Below, one piece after another: positions 1 to 8,162 of a DNA stretch of 64,000 nt (the first letter of the stretch is position 1; every line of letters begins with the position of its first letter). The notes beneath the pieces were generated by a model that did not search any database, was not told the origin of the DNA, and saw nothing but the letters and a program-made list of their open reading frames with translations. The position numbers and the translations under genes are program-made. Location: NCBI GenBank assembly GCA_001789635.1, contig MGAF01000004.1, positions 1 to 64,000 on the forward strand, written 5' to 3'. Source of the stretch: Candidatus Roizmanbacteria bacterium RIFCSPLOWO2_01_FULL_35_13 (GTDB lineage Bacteria > Patescibacteriota > Microgenomatia > UBA1406 > GWC2-37-13).

Positions 1-84
1 ACCGCAAAGACTCTATTCCACTGGTGGCCTAGAGTTTAATCCTATAGACGATAACAAGTATTAACTAATTAAAAGGAAGTGATA

Positions 85-549
85 TTAGCTATTCAATATG
101 GTTGCTACAGCCCAACGGGCAGGATACCTTCCTCCGGGAGAATCGTAATTTATCATTAATTCTGAATTGTCTGTACCTAACTGTAATAATTCTTTGGATC
201 CCTGCCATGGCTCGACAAAGCCAACTCCAAAACCGATTTCCAATGGATTTGCCCAAGAAGAAGTATATTGATTGTCAATAATAGGCATTGCACGGGAGCC
301 AATCGTTGTTTTCATATTGGCAACCGTCGCAAAATATATACCGAAACCGGAATCTATCCATGGCGAGTTTTTTAGTAATCCAGGAGCCTGTTTTACCAGG
401 AGATCTTTTATTTTTTTGTTTTCTAATAAACGCCTCATGGCGTATAGAGAGGACTGAATTGAAGGATCTCTGTCTTCTATTATCTTTTCAAAGTTAATTC
501 CTTCTTTATTTTCTGTTTCAACTTGACTAAATGGTTTATATTCGATCAT
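85..549 (-). CDS. hypothetical protein, 154 aa
   Basis: Open frame with ATG and plausible composition; no family recognised. Confidence 0.5.
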   Translation of the reverse strand: MIEYKPFSQVETENKEGINFEKIIEDRDPSIQSSLYAMRRLLENKKIKDLLVKQAPGLLKNSPWIDSGFGIYFATVANMKTTIGSRAMPIIDNQYTSSWANPLEIGFGVGFVEPWQGSKELLQLGTDNSELMINYDSPGGRYPARWAVATILNS

Positions 550-582
550 ATTTGTTAGATTAATTTTTGATCCATTAAAAAA

Positions 583-600
583 ACCCGCTTGGAGCGGGGT
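583..600 (-). terminator. hairpin followed by T-run on minus strand (terminator or leader attenuator)
   Basis: minus strand ACCCCGCT-CCA-AGCGGGT followed by TTTTTTT; lies upstream of the 85..549 minus-strand ORF. Confidence 0.5.
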
Positions 601-791
601 AGAGTATTGAAAATTAAACTACTAAATTACCCCGCGGTCAGCGAGGTGTGATGGGAAAAAGAGTTTGAAAAGTTTATCAAGTTCATAAAGTTATAAAGTA
701 AATATCAATATATTTATATTAACGTGTTAGTATATTAACATAGTAATATAATATTGTCAAATGCATTTAGTAGTGTTACAATATTTCTTGG

Positions 792-1100
792 ATGAAAAAT
801 AAATATCAATATAATTCATCAGAGTCATATTCTCCAAGAAATGAAAAGGAAAAGGCTTTAATCAAAGCCTTTTTAAAATTGAAAGATGAAAAGGAAGCTG
901 CAGATTTTTTGCGAGATCTAATGACTTTACCGGAAATAGAAGAATTTTCAAATAGATTAGAGATAGCTAAGTTATTGCTTGAAGGTGGATCTTATCAAAG
1001 AATAGCTAAAAGAATGGGAGTTTCTACAACTACAGTTACTAGAGTTGCCCATTGGTTGTTTAAAGGCTGTGGAGGTTACTGGAAAGTTTTAAAAAGGTAG
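792..1100 (+). CDS. TrpR-like protein, YerC/YecD family
   Basis: RDLMTLPEIEEFSNRLEIAKLLLEGGSYQRIAKRMGVSTTTVTRVAHWL matches the TrpR/YerC HTH pattern. Confidence 0.85.
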   Translation: MKNKYQYNSSESYSPRNEKEKALIKAFLKLKDEKEAADFLRDLMTLPEIEEFSNRLEIAKLLLEGGSYQRIAKRMGVSTTTVTRVAHWLFKGCGGYWKVLKR

Positions 1101-1101
1101 T

Positions 1102-2307
1102 CTACTTCCAATCCGGAATATAATATTTTTTTCCCTTTAAATTTTTTGGTAAGTATTCTTGTTTAATCTTTTCTCCGTTTTGTTTTTCTACCTGCCAGGG
1201 ATAGCGGGTATGACCTTTTCCATAACCAAACGATTTCATAACTTTGTTAGCTGGGTTTCGGAGATGTAGGGGAATCGGATCCAAGTTTTGTTGTTCTATG
1301 TCAGATAATGCGTGTGAAATTCCTTCGGTTGAGGCAATGGATTTTTTTGCAGTAGCTAGATATGTTGCAGTTTGAGCAAGAATTAATTTTGCCTCCGGCA
1401 TTCCGATCATATGGACAGCCTGCATGCAGGAGGTTGCCAGGACTAGTGCAGTTGGTTGCGCATTGCCAATATCTTCAGAGGCAAAAATTAACATTCTCCT
1501 GGCAATAAAAACCGGATCCTCGCCGGCTTTAATCATTCTTGCCAAATAGTGAAGAGTCGCGTCAGGATCGCTGCCGCGCATGCTTTTGATGAAGGCTGAA
1601 ATCGTATCATAGTGCCAATCTCCTTTTTTATCATAAAATATTGCTTTTCTTTGAATTGCCTCTTCTGCAATTTCTAATGTTATGTTTTTACTAATTGATG
1701 TAGCTAATTCAATAGCATTTATTAGAGTTCTTCCGTCACCATTCGACATTTTGATTAAGTGTTTAATCGAAATATCTTGCCATTTGTGTTTAGGGAAAAG
1801 TTTGATTGCTTTTTTAGCTATTTTTTCTAAATCGTTGTCGTTTAGTGAATATAAAACGTAGATTTGACTTCTTGAGACAAGAGGAGCATTGACTTCGAAG
1901 CCGGGATTTTCAGTTGTTGCTCCAATCAGGACAATTGTTCCATCCTCAACATGAGGTAAGAATCCATCCTGTTGAGCTTTATTAAATCTGTGTATTTCGT
2001 CGACAAATAGAACCGTATCCTGCTTAAACATTTTTTTTCGCTCTTTTGCTTTTTGAATAATTTCTCTTACTTCTTTAACTCCGCTTGTTACTGCAGAGAA
2101 GGAGATAAAATCCGCATTTACATAATGAGCAATCAGTTTTGCAAGTGTTGTTTTTCCGCAGCCTGGAGGTCCCCATAAGATCATTGAAGTTACTTTTTTA
2201 TTTTCCAACATCTTTCTGACCGGTCCGTTTTTACCAACCAAATGTTCCTGCCCGACAAATTCTTCCAAGGTAGTAGGTCGAAGTTGTTCTGCAAGCGGAG
2301 TAGACAT
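1102..2307 (-). CDS. rarA: replication-associated recombination protein RarA (MgsA-type AAA ATPase)
   Basis: PLAEQLRPTTLEEFVGQEHLVG, GPPGCGKTTLA Walker A, DEIHRFNKAQQD; start set at the internal Met (MSTPLAEQ). Confidence 0.92.
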   Translation of the reverse strand: MSTPLAEQLRPTTLEEFVGQEHLVGKNGPVRKMLENKKVTSMILWGPPGCGKTTLAKLIAHYVNADFISFSAVTSGVKEVREIIQKAKERKKMFKQDTVLFVDEIHRFNKAQQDGFLPHVEDGTIVLIGATTENPGFEVNAPLVSRSQIYVLYSLNDNDLEKIAKKAIKLFPKHKWQDISIKHLIKMSNGDGRTLINAIELATSISKNITLEIAEEAIQRKAIFYDKKGDWHYDTISAFIKSMRGSDPDATLHYLARMIKAGEDPVFIARRMLIFASEDIGNAQPTALVLATSCMQAVHMIGMPEAKLILAQTATYLATAKKSIASTEGISHALSDIEQQNLDPIPLHLRNPANKVMKSFGYGKGHTRYPWQVEKQNGEKIKQEYLPKNLKGKKYYIPDWK

Positions 2308-2414
2308 ATCAGTTTGACAAATAAAAAGACAATTGGTAAACTTGTTTTGTGCTAGTGGGTGAAAACCCTTCATCGACTAAGATATATCCTAGTCGAGAGC
2401 TAGCACGCAAAGAG

Positions 2415-2436
2415 GCGCTCTTAGGAGCGCTTTTTT
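2415..2436 (+). terminator. Rho-independent terminator-like hairpin on plus strand with no upstream plus-strand CDS
   Basis: GCGCTC-TTAG-GAGCGC followed by TTTTTT. Confidence 0.55.
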
Positions 2437-2822
2437 GATTTTTTATCGTGAGGCATAATACTTCTAAATTTGTGTTTGCCTGTCCCGATTTTTTCGATGA
2501 TAACCCTGATTCTTTTATTTTTAGCTACTTTATGGACAAGTTCATAATGAATAGCATCTTTCAATTTATTTTTAACTCGTCTTTTAATTTTTCTGGTTTC
2601 GGAGATCAAAGCGCAATTTTTTATTACATCGACAACATAAGGAAGACACATTAACTTCATATACTGTTCGTTTATGTTTCTAGGATGATTAAAATCTTTA
2701 TAAAGCAGATGATTGAACCCCTCTGAAGTGAAGTAAACAGTATCATTAAGTATTAGACAGTATACGGATACAATACTTTTATAAAACTTTTTAGATTTAA
2801 CTTTTAGTTTGTAGAAATTCAT
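2421..2822 (-). CDS. small protein resembling barnase/EndoU/ColE5/RelE-like (BECR/PBECR) nuclease-fold proteins
   Basis: VYFTSEGFNHLLYKDFNHPRNINEQYMKL..LPYVVDVIKNC..ISETRKIKRRVKNKLKDAIHYELVHKVAKNKRIRVIIEKIGTGKHKFRSIMPHDKK; fold assignment by pattern memory only. Confidence 0.5.
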   Translation of the reverse strand: MNFYKLKVKSKKFYKSIVSVYCLILNDTVYFTSEGFNHLLYKDFNHPRNINEQYMKLMCLPYVVDVIKNCALISETRKIKRRVKNKLKDAIHYELVHKVAKNKRIRVIIEKIGTGKHKFRSIMPHDKKSKKRS

Positions 2823-2951
2823 TGAGGTTATTTTAGCAGATTTTTTTAAGCTCCGACTACTCAGTAGCGAATATTTGTTATTCCATTTTGAACAGTGATA
2901 TTGGCAATCCAAATTTTACCGATTTCTTTAGTATTTTTAGAAAAAGTTCAT

Positions 2952-3030
2952 TTTTTCCAACCAGATGTTCCTGCCCGACAAATTCCTCTAAAGTAGAAGG
3001 TCTGAGTTATTCTGTTAGCGGAATAGACAT
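2952..3030 (-). pseudogene. remnant of a second rarA 5' end (in-frame stop)
   Basis: Reverse strand reads MSIPLTE*LRPSTLEEFVGQEHLVGKN; ungapped hand alignment to 2229..2307 gives about 67/79 identical bases. Confidence 0.85.
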
Positions 3031-3068
3031 GCTTGATTCTAGCAAATTATTGACAGTTGATCAATTAA

Positions 3069-3512
3069 TTATTTTTGCGGGTAAAAGACAAAATAAAGCA
3101 GAGCACTAGGTTGTGAGGATTTCGGACGAACATCAGTTATTGATTGTTCCCGATCATAATTTAGCGCTTTAGCCCTATTTATTACCCGACGTGAAGCCTT
3201 CCATATATTTTTACCTGCCTCTTTTGTCCAGCCCCACATCTGTATTTCAGCAGGTGTATAAAAAGCTGAAGCAATCTCAGATCTTCTATTCATTCTTTCC
3301 ATTGACAGCTTAAATCTTTCCCTGTTCTCAGCAGATAAATTTCTAAAAAGTTGTTCAGATGATTCCAAATACCTTTGATATGAAGCTTCATCATGTACAA
3401 TATGATAATCTATTCCTGAAAAGTGTGGAATTACTTCCATGTCCATATATGTAACAAGCTCAAGTACTCTTTTTATATCATCAGGTGTTCCAAATGGTTT
3501 CTCGATTGTCAT
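3069..3512 (-). CDS. hypothetical protein, 147 aa
   Basis: Open frame with ATG; no family recognised. Confidence 0.5.
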   Translation of the reverse strand: MTIEKPFGTPDDIKRVLELVTYMDMEVIPHFSGIDYHIVHDEASYQRYLESSEQLFRNLSAENRERFKLSMERMNRRSEIASAFYTPAEIQMWGWTKEAGKNIWKASRRVINRAKALNYDREQSITDVRPKSSQPSALLYFVFYPQK

Positions 3513-3583
3513 AAAGCAATTTTAGCAAATTATTTAATTCATCTTTTTAACTGGAATAATCATATTTGGGTGATAATTACAAG

Positions 3584-4188
3584 ATGTCAAAAATTAAATT
3601 TATTTATTTTGATGTTGGTGGAGTTTTGATAGATTGGAGAAATGCTTTTAAAACAGTTAATACAAAATTTAAAATTCCCTTTGATAAATTTATAGATGAA
3701 TGGGATATTTATGACGATCAAGTTACACTAGGAAAACTGTCCCCTCAGGAATTTTGGAATAAAGTAAGAGAAGATCTAAATATAAAAAAGGGTAATGACT
3801 TTGACTTTTTAGATAGTTGGACTGGAGATTATAAATCAATAAAAGAAACTTTTGACTTTATTCTTAATAATGACAAAAACTATAAAATTGGAATTCTTTC
3901 CAATATTTATAAAGGGATGATTCCCCAGCTCAAAAATAAAAATCTTATTCCTAATATTAACTACTCTTTAATTGTCGAATCCTGTGAGTGCGGGATGAAA
4001 AAACCAGAAAAAGAAATATTTTTATATGCTCAGGATTAATCCGGTTTTAAGCCAAACGAAATTTTCTTGTAGACGACAGAAAGGATTTTATTCAGGGAGC
4101 AAAAAATTTAGATTGGAATGTCTATTTATTTAATTCACTCAAACCTGAAAAATCAATCAGAGAATTAATTACTGAAATAAAGCATTAA
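3584..4188 (+). pseudogene. HAD-superfamily hydrolase, disrupted by a nonsense codon and a 1-nt frameshift
   Basis: KFIYFDVGGVLIDW...ILSNIYKG...GMKKPEKEIF then TAA at 4037-4039; homology continues SGFKPNEIFL / (frameshift) DDRKDFIQGAKNLDWNVYLFNSLKPEKSIRELITEIKH*. Confidence 0.85.
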
Positions 4189-5389
4189 AAGGCAAAGTTT
4201 TTTTTACTCGATTTATTTTATCTTTACGATTTATCAGAGTAACGATACCTTTATCTGCATCGACTTCAATATAATCTCCGTCCTGAAAAATGTCAGTGGC
4301 AAATTGAGTGCCGATGATACAGGGCTTTTTAAGTTTATTAGCTACTATTGATGCATGGCAAATAAGATTTACCTTACCTTCCGTTGCGTTGACTTCGATA
4401 ATATCCCCATTCTTGAATCTTTTACTTGCAATAGATGTTCCTACAACTGTAGGTACCTCGAATTCACGAGCCACAATTGCAGCATGTGAAAGTACTCCTC
4501 CTTCATCTGTTACAATCGCAGCAGCTTTTTTGATAGCAGGTATAAAATCCGGGATTGTCATAGGGGAAACCAATATTTCACCTTCCTGCATTTCAGTTAT
4601 TTGTTTGTGTCCCATGACTCTTCTTACAAAGCCTCTGACAACACCTCTGAACGCTGGAGACCCAGAGATCTGCCTAACTTTTTTTATGGGTTCTTTAACA
4701 AAATGAATTCCTAAAATTTCTTCCACTTTTGATTTAGTAAGCTCCGTAAGTAAATGGTTCTCTGCAAAGAAATATCCTTTATAGCGTTTTTCAAGTATTT
4801 CCTGAGATTGAATATTTCCAGTTTTTATTTCTTCTGTTGTTAATACAGAAGATAAATCTTTAAGATGTGGGTAGAGTTTCATCAGCGATTTACGAACGAC
4901 AGTATCTGAACTATTGCAAAGTTTATCGGTTAAACTTCTAATTTTTGCTAAATTTTCCAAATTTAATCCTTTAATTTTTGTTTCGTCATCCATCTGGAAA
5001 AACCACCACATAGCTTCAAACCAAGGATATCCTGCCTCGAGCTCTGAAAGAAATCTTTTTAAATCTGGAAGATTTATAGGTTGCTCTTTTTCGTAGATAG
5101 GTTTTATAAAATTAAGTTTTTCCAAGACAGTTTTTTCTATTCTTGGAATAAAAGTAGAATCGTTATGAGCAAGTTTTACTAACAGGTTTTGGACCCAAGC
5201 GATTCCATTCAAGTCATAATAAAAGTGAACTGTGTCATCGGTACGTTCAGTAATGATGTAGGGAAGAAATGGTTGTACTAATTTAGTCCAACCTTTTAGA
5301 TTGAGGCTTTCTCCTCTAACCCATGCCTCAACAGAAGGTAAGGAAAAATCTCTCGAGAATAATTTCTGATATTGGGAAGTCTTTTTCAT
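4169..5389 (-). CDS. PEP-utilising enzyme mobile (swivelling phospho-His) domain protein with extra C-terminal half-repeat
   Basis: ILVSPMTIPDFIPAIKKAAAIVTDEGGVLSHAAIVAREFEVPTVVGT followed by CHASIVANKLKKPCIIGTQFATDIFQDGDYIEVDADKGIVTLI. Confidence 0.85.
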   Translation of the reverse strand: MKKTSQYQKLFSRDFSLPSVEAWVRGESLNLKGWTKLVQPFLPYIITERTDDTVHFYYDLNGIAWVQNLLVKLAHNDSTFIPRIEKTVLEKLNFIKPIYEKEQPINLPDLKRFLSELEAGYPWFEAMWWFFQMDDETKIKGLNLENLAKIRSLTDKLCNSSDTVVRKSLMKLYPHLKDLSSVLTTEEIKTGNIQSQEILEKRYKGYFFAENHLLTELTKSKVEEILGIHFVKEPIKKVRQISGSPAFRGVVRGFVRRVMGHKQITEMQEGEILVSPMTIPDFIPAIKKAAAIVTDEGGVLSHAAIVAREFEVPTVVGTSIASKRFKNGDIIEVNATEGKVNLICHASIVANKLKKPCIIGTQFATDIFQDGDYIEVDADKGIVTLINRKDKINRVKKTLPFNALFQ

Positions 5390-5395
5390 AACGAT

Positions 5396-6370
5396 TTATA
5401 ACAATCCCATTTTTTCTCTTACCTCTTTGACAGTTTTTGAGGCAATTTTGCGAGCCTTTTCGGCGCCTTCTTTGATTACTTTATCGACGTAGTTTTTATC
5501 TGACTCGATTTTTTTTCTTTGTCGTTGAAGAGGCTGTAGGTCCTTATAAATTGCTTCGGAAATTGCATCTTTTAAAGTAACAAACTGCAAACTACCAGCT
5601 TCAAAATCTTTTTTGAATTTCTCGACTTCGCTCGAAATATAAAGACTGGCAAAAGCAAAAAGAGATTTAACTCCGGGATTCATTTCTCCGCCTACTGCAG
5701 TTGCAGTAGGTATGGATCTAATTTTTTTCCGAATTGTTTCTAGATCATCGGTCAGATTTATAAAACTTCCCTCAACTGATTTACTCATTTTACCCTCGCC
5801 TCTTAAAGATGGAATATATTCGCCTTTTGTTGCAAATCGCTTTGGTTCAGGAAAATCTGTCCCATAAAGTTGGTTCATTTTTCTGGCAATCTCACGAGCT
5901 ACTTCAAGATGCGGTTCTTGATCGATTCCAACCGGAACCAATCCTGCCTTATAAACTAAAATATCTGCCGCCATAAGAATAGGGTAATTTAATAACGCCA
6001 TTGTATTATGAGTTGGATACTGTTTAATTTTATCTTTGTAGGTCGGTAGGTGCTGCATCCTGGCAATCGTTGTCACCGAAGAAAAATAAAAAGCCAGCTC
6101 CAGATGTTCGTTTACTTCTGATTGTTGAAAAATAACACTTTTTTCCGGGTCTAATCCGGCTGCAAGATAATCTATAATAACTTCTCGTCTATTTTTTCTT
6201 AATTCCTCGACATTAAATGGTGTAGTAATAGTATGAACGTCAGCAACCATGTAGAGAGTTTCGTATTCTGAATTATCTTGCAATTCTAACATTCCTTTAA
6301 CAGCTCCCAGATAATTACCAAGATGCAATCGTCCTGTTGCCCGAATTCCTGACAACACGCGTTTTTTCAT
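5396..6370 (-). CDS. trpS: tryptophanyl-tRNA synthetase
   Basis: SGIRATGRLHLGNYLGA, GKMSKS motif. Confidence 0.95.
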   Translation of the reverse strand: MKKRVLSGIRATGRLHLGNYLGAVKGMLELQDNSEYETLYMVADVHTITTPFNVEELRKNRREVIIDYLAAGLDPEKSVIFQQSEVNEHLELAFYFSSVTTIARMQHLPTYKDKIKQYPTHNTMALLNYPILMAADILVYKAGLVPVGIDQEPHLEVAREIARKMNQLYGTDFPEPKRFATKGEYIPSLRGEGKMSKSVEGSFINLTDDLETIRKKIRSIPTATAVGGEMNPGVKSLFAFASLYISSEVEKFKKDFEAGSLQFVTLKDAISEAIYKDLQPLQRQRKKIESDKNYVDKVIKEGAEKARKIASKTVKEVREKMGLL

Positions 6371-6409
6371 ATTGTAAATATTATAATTGATTTCAGAAAA
6401 GAAATACTT

Positions 6410-7792
6410 ATGAAAATAAAATTACTAATATTATTAATTTTAGCGTTATTTTTAATAAGCGGCTTAATTTTTATTAACAGGAGTATAGTAGAAAATGATG
6501 AGGGAATTTATTGGATAACATTTTTACTGGCAAATAAAGGTTATAAGTTATATAGTGAAATTGCCTTTTCTCAACTTCCGGGATTTTTTATTTCTACCTA
6601 CGGAATATTTAAATTATTCGGCTCTACGATTTTTGCGGCTAGATTGGCAGTGTTTTATTGGTCAGTGTTAGCTTTATTATCAGTTGTTTGGTTAGGTTAT
6701 ATTAGAAAGAATATATTATTTAGTTTAGTTTCGATTGTTCTATTGATAGCAATACCCACTTTTTTTAATCAATCAATAACTTTGCAGTCGGATATTGTTG
6801 CTGCCTCTTTTTCTACACTAGGTTTTGTTTTTATGATGTCTTTTATAAATAATAAGTTCTCGACAAGCTCGAACAGTAAACCGAGTTATGTTCGGCTCAT
6901 TTTATCTTCCTTATTTTTTTCTTTTGCCTTGCTTACAAAATTTGATTATTCATTAGTTATTCCTTTTGGATTTATTTTATTAACTCAAAAGAAAAATAGA
7001 ATTCCCAATATATTTTTGTTTGCAGCTTCAAGTATTTTTACTATTTTTGTAACGCTAAATTTTTTCGGAATTGATGTTGTATTAAGCAATGTTCTTACCT
7101 TAAGAGAAAAAGCTTTGACAGTTTATCCATTTGAGCCGTTTAAAGTATTTGAATACTTAAAAAAAGATACATTACTTCTTACTCTAATCTTAGTAAATAT
7201 TTTCTACTCTGTATTCAAATTTAGAAAAGGTATTACTTTTTTATCTCTTCTTCTCTGGTTTATCTCAAGTTTATTATTAGTTTTTTCATTTCGTCCGCTT
7301 TTCTCTCATCATTTAGTTTTCTTGACTGTTCCTACTGTTTTGTTGTTTTCGAATCAATTTACTTCGATTAAACGTTTAATCGAAGTAAGAGTGATAATAA
7401 TTTTGATTATTGGAATTTTGGGATTTACTTACAATTTTAGTCAGTTGTCATCAAGGCAAAAATCTAATTTCATTAGAGAAAGAGAAGTTGCTAAGAAATT
7501 TATTTTAGAAAATACAAATAACAGTGATCTCATCATTACTGATGAGGCTGCATTATATGGAATGACAAATAGATTACCACCGCCGGAATTAGTTGATCTT
7601 TCTTATGTCCAGATCAGATCCGGAAATATTACTTCAGAAAAATTTCAATCAGCTATAGAAAAATATAAACCCAAATTAATTATTGTTTGGAACGGACGAC
7701 TAAAGGAAATTAATAATTTGGAATATTTGACTGCTGCTTACTACAGAATAATTTATAGCTCAAATGGAAAGTTAATATTTAAATTAGACTGA
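6410..7792 (+). CDS. GT39/PMT-like integral membrane glycosyltransferase
   Basis: N-terminal DEGIYW/LANKGYKLYSE motif and multiple TM helices. Confidence 0.7.
   Translation: MKIKLLILLILALFLISGLIFINRSIVENDEGIYWITFLLANKGYKLYSEIAFSQLPGFFISTYGIFKLFGSTIFAARLAVFYWSVLALLSVVWLGYIRKNILFSLVSIVLLIAIPTFFNQSITLQSDIVAASFSTLGFVFMMSFINNKFSTSSNSKPSYVRLILSSLFFSFALLTKFDYSLVIPFGFILLTQKKNRIPNIFLFAASSIFTIFVTLNFFGIDVVLSNVLTLREKALTVYPFEPFKVFEYLKKDTLLLTLILVNIFYSVFKFRKGITFLSLLLWFISSLLLVFSFRPLFSHHLVFLTVPTVLLFSNQFTSIKRLIEVRVIIILIIGILGFTYNFSQLSSRQKSNFIREREVAKKFILENTNNSDLIITDEAALYGMTNRLPPPELVDLSYVQIRSGNITSEKFQSAIEKYKPKLIIVWNGRLKEINNLEYLTAAYYRIIYSSNGKLIFKLD
7359..7388. repeat. 30-bp perfect palindrome, 26-bp core ACTTCGATTAAACGTTTAATCGAAGT, inside CDS
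   Basis: Self-complementary; the same 26-mer occurs at 55886..55911. Confidence 0.97.
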
Positions 7793-7805
7793 TATAATAG
7801 ACTAT

Positions 7806-8150
7806 ATGGTATTATATGAAGATCAGCCACCACCAAATGAATTTGTAACAATATATGAGGTTACTGTAAAATGCAAAAGAAGAGGATGTCCTTGGAGTAT
7901 AACTGGAAAACTTGAAGTTGAGAGTAATTCGGGTTACACTGTAGCAACGAGTGGAGTTTTTAAAGATTCCATTGACCACCATGAAGATACTAGACCAAAA
8001 AACACAGATGGGACTCCAAAAAGAGGAGCAATGAGCGATCACAATAGATTTAATCTTTTGAAAAATAATAAAATAGTTGGTTTTGTTTCGGTAGGAGGAG
8101 GTGGCCCTGCTGCGGGTTTATATTATCCCATCTCGGAAAAAGGTAAATAA
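7806..8150 (+). CDS. hypothetical protein, 114 aa
   Basis: Open frame; no family recognised. Confidence 0.5.
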   Translation: MVLYEDQPPPNEFVTIYEVTVKCKRRGCPWSITGKLEVESNSGYTVATSGVFKDSIDHHEDTRPKNTDGTPKRGAMSDHNRFNLLKNNKIVGFVSVGGGGPAAGLYYPISEKGK

Positions 8151-8162
8151 TATTTATAGTAT

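Noticed and set aside
2888-3109. Plus-strand ORF of 73 aa
   Set aside because: It is antisense to the rarA remnant, which explains the sequence better.
4308-4706. Plus-strand ORF of 132 aa opposite the PEP-domain gene
   Set aside because: Antisense shadow of a well-supported CDS; no recognisable domain.
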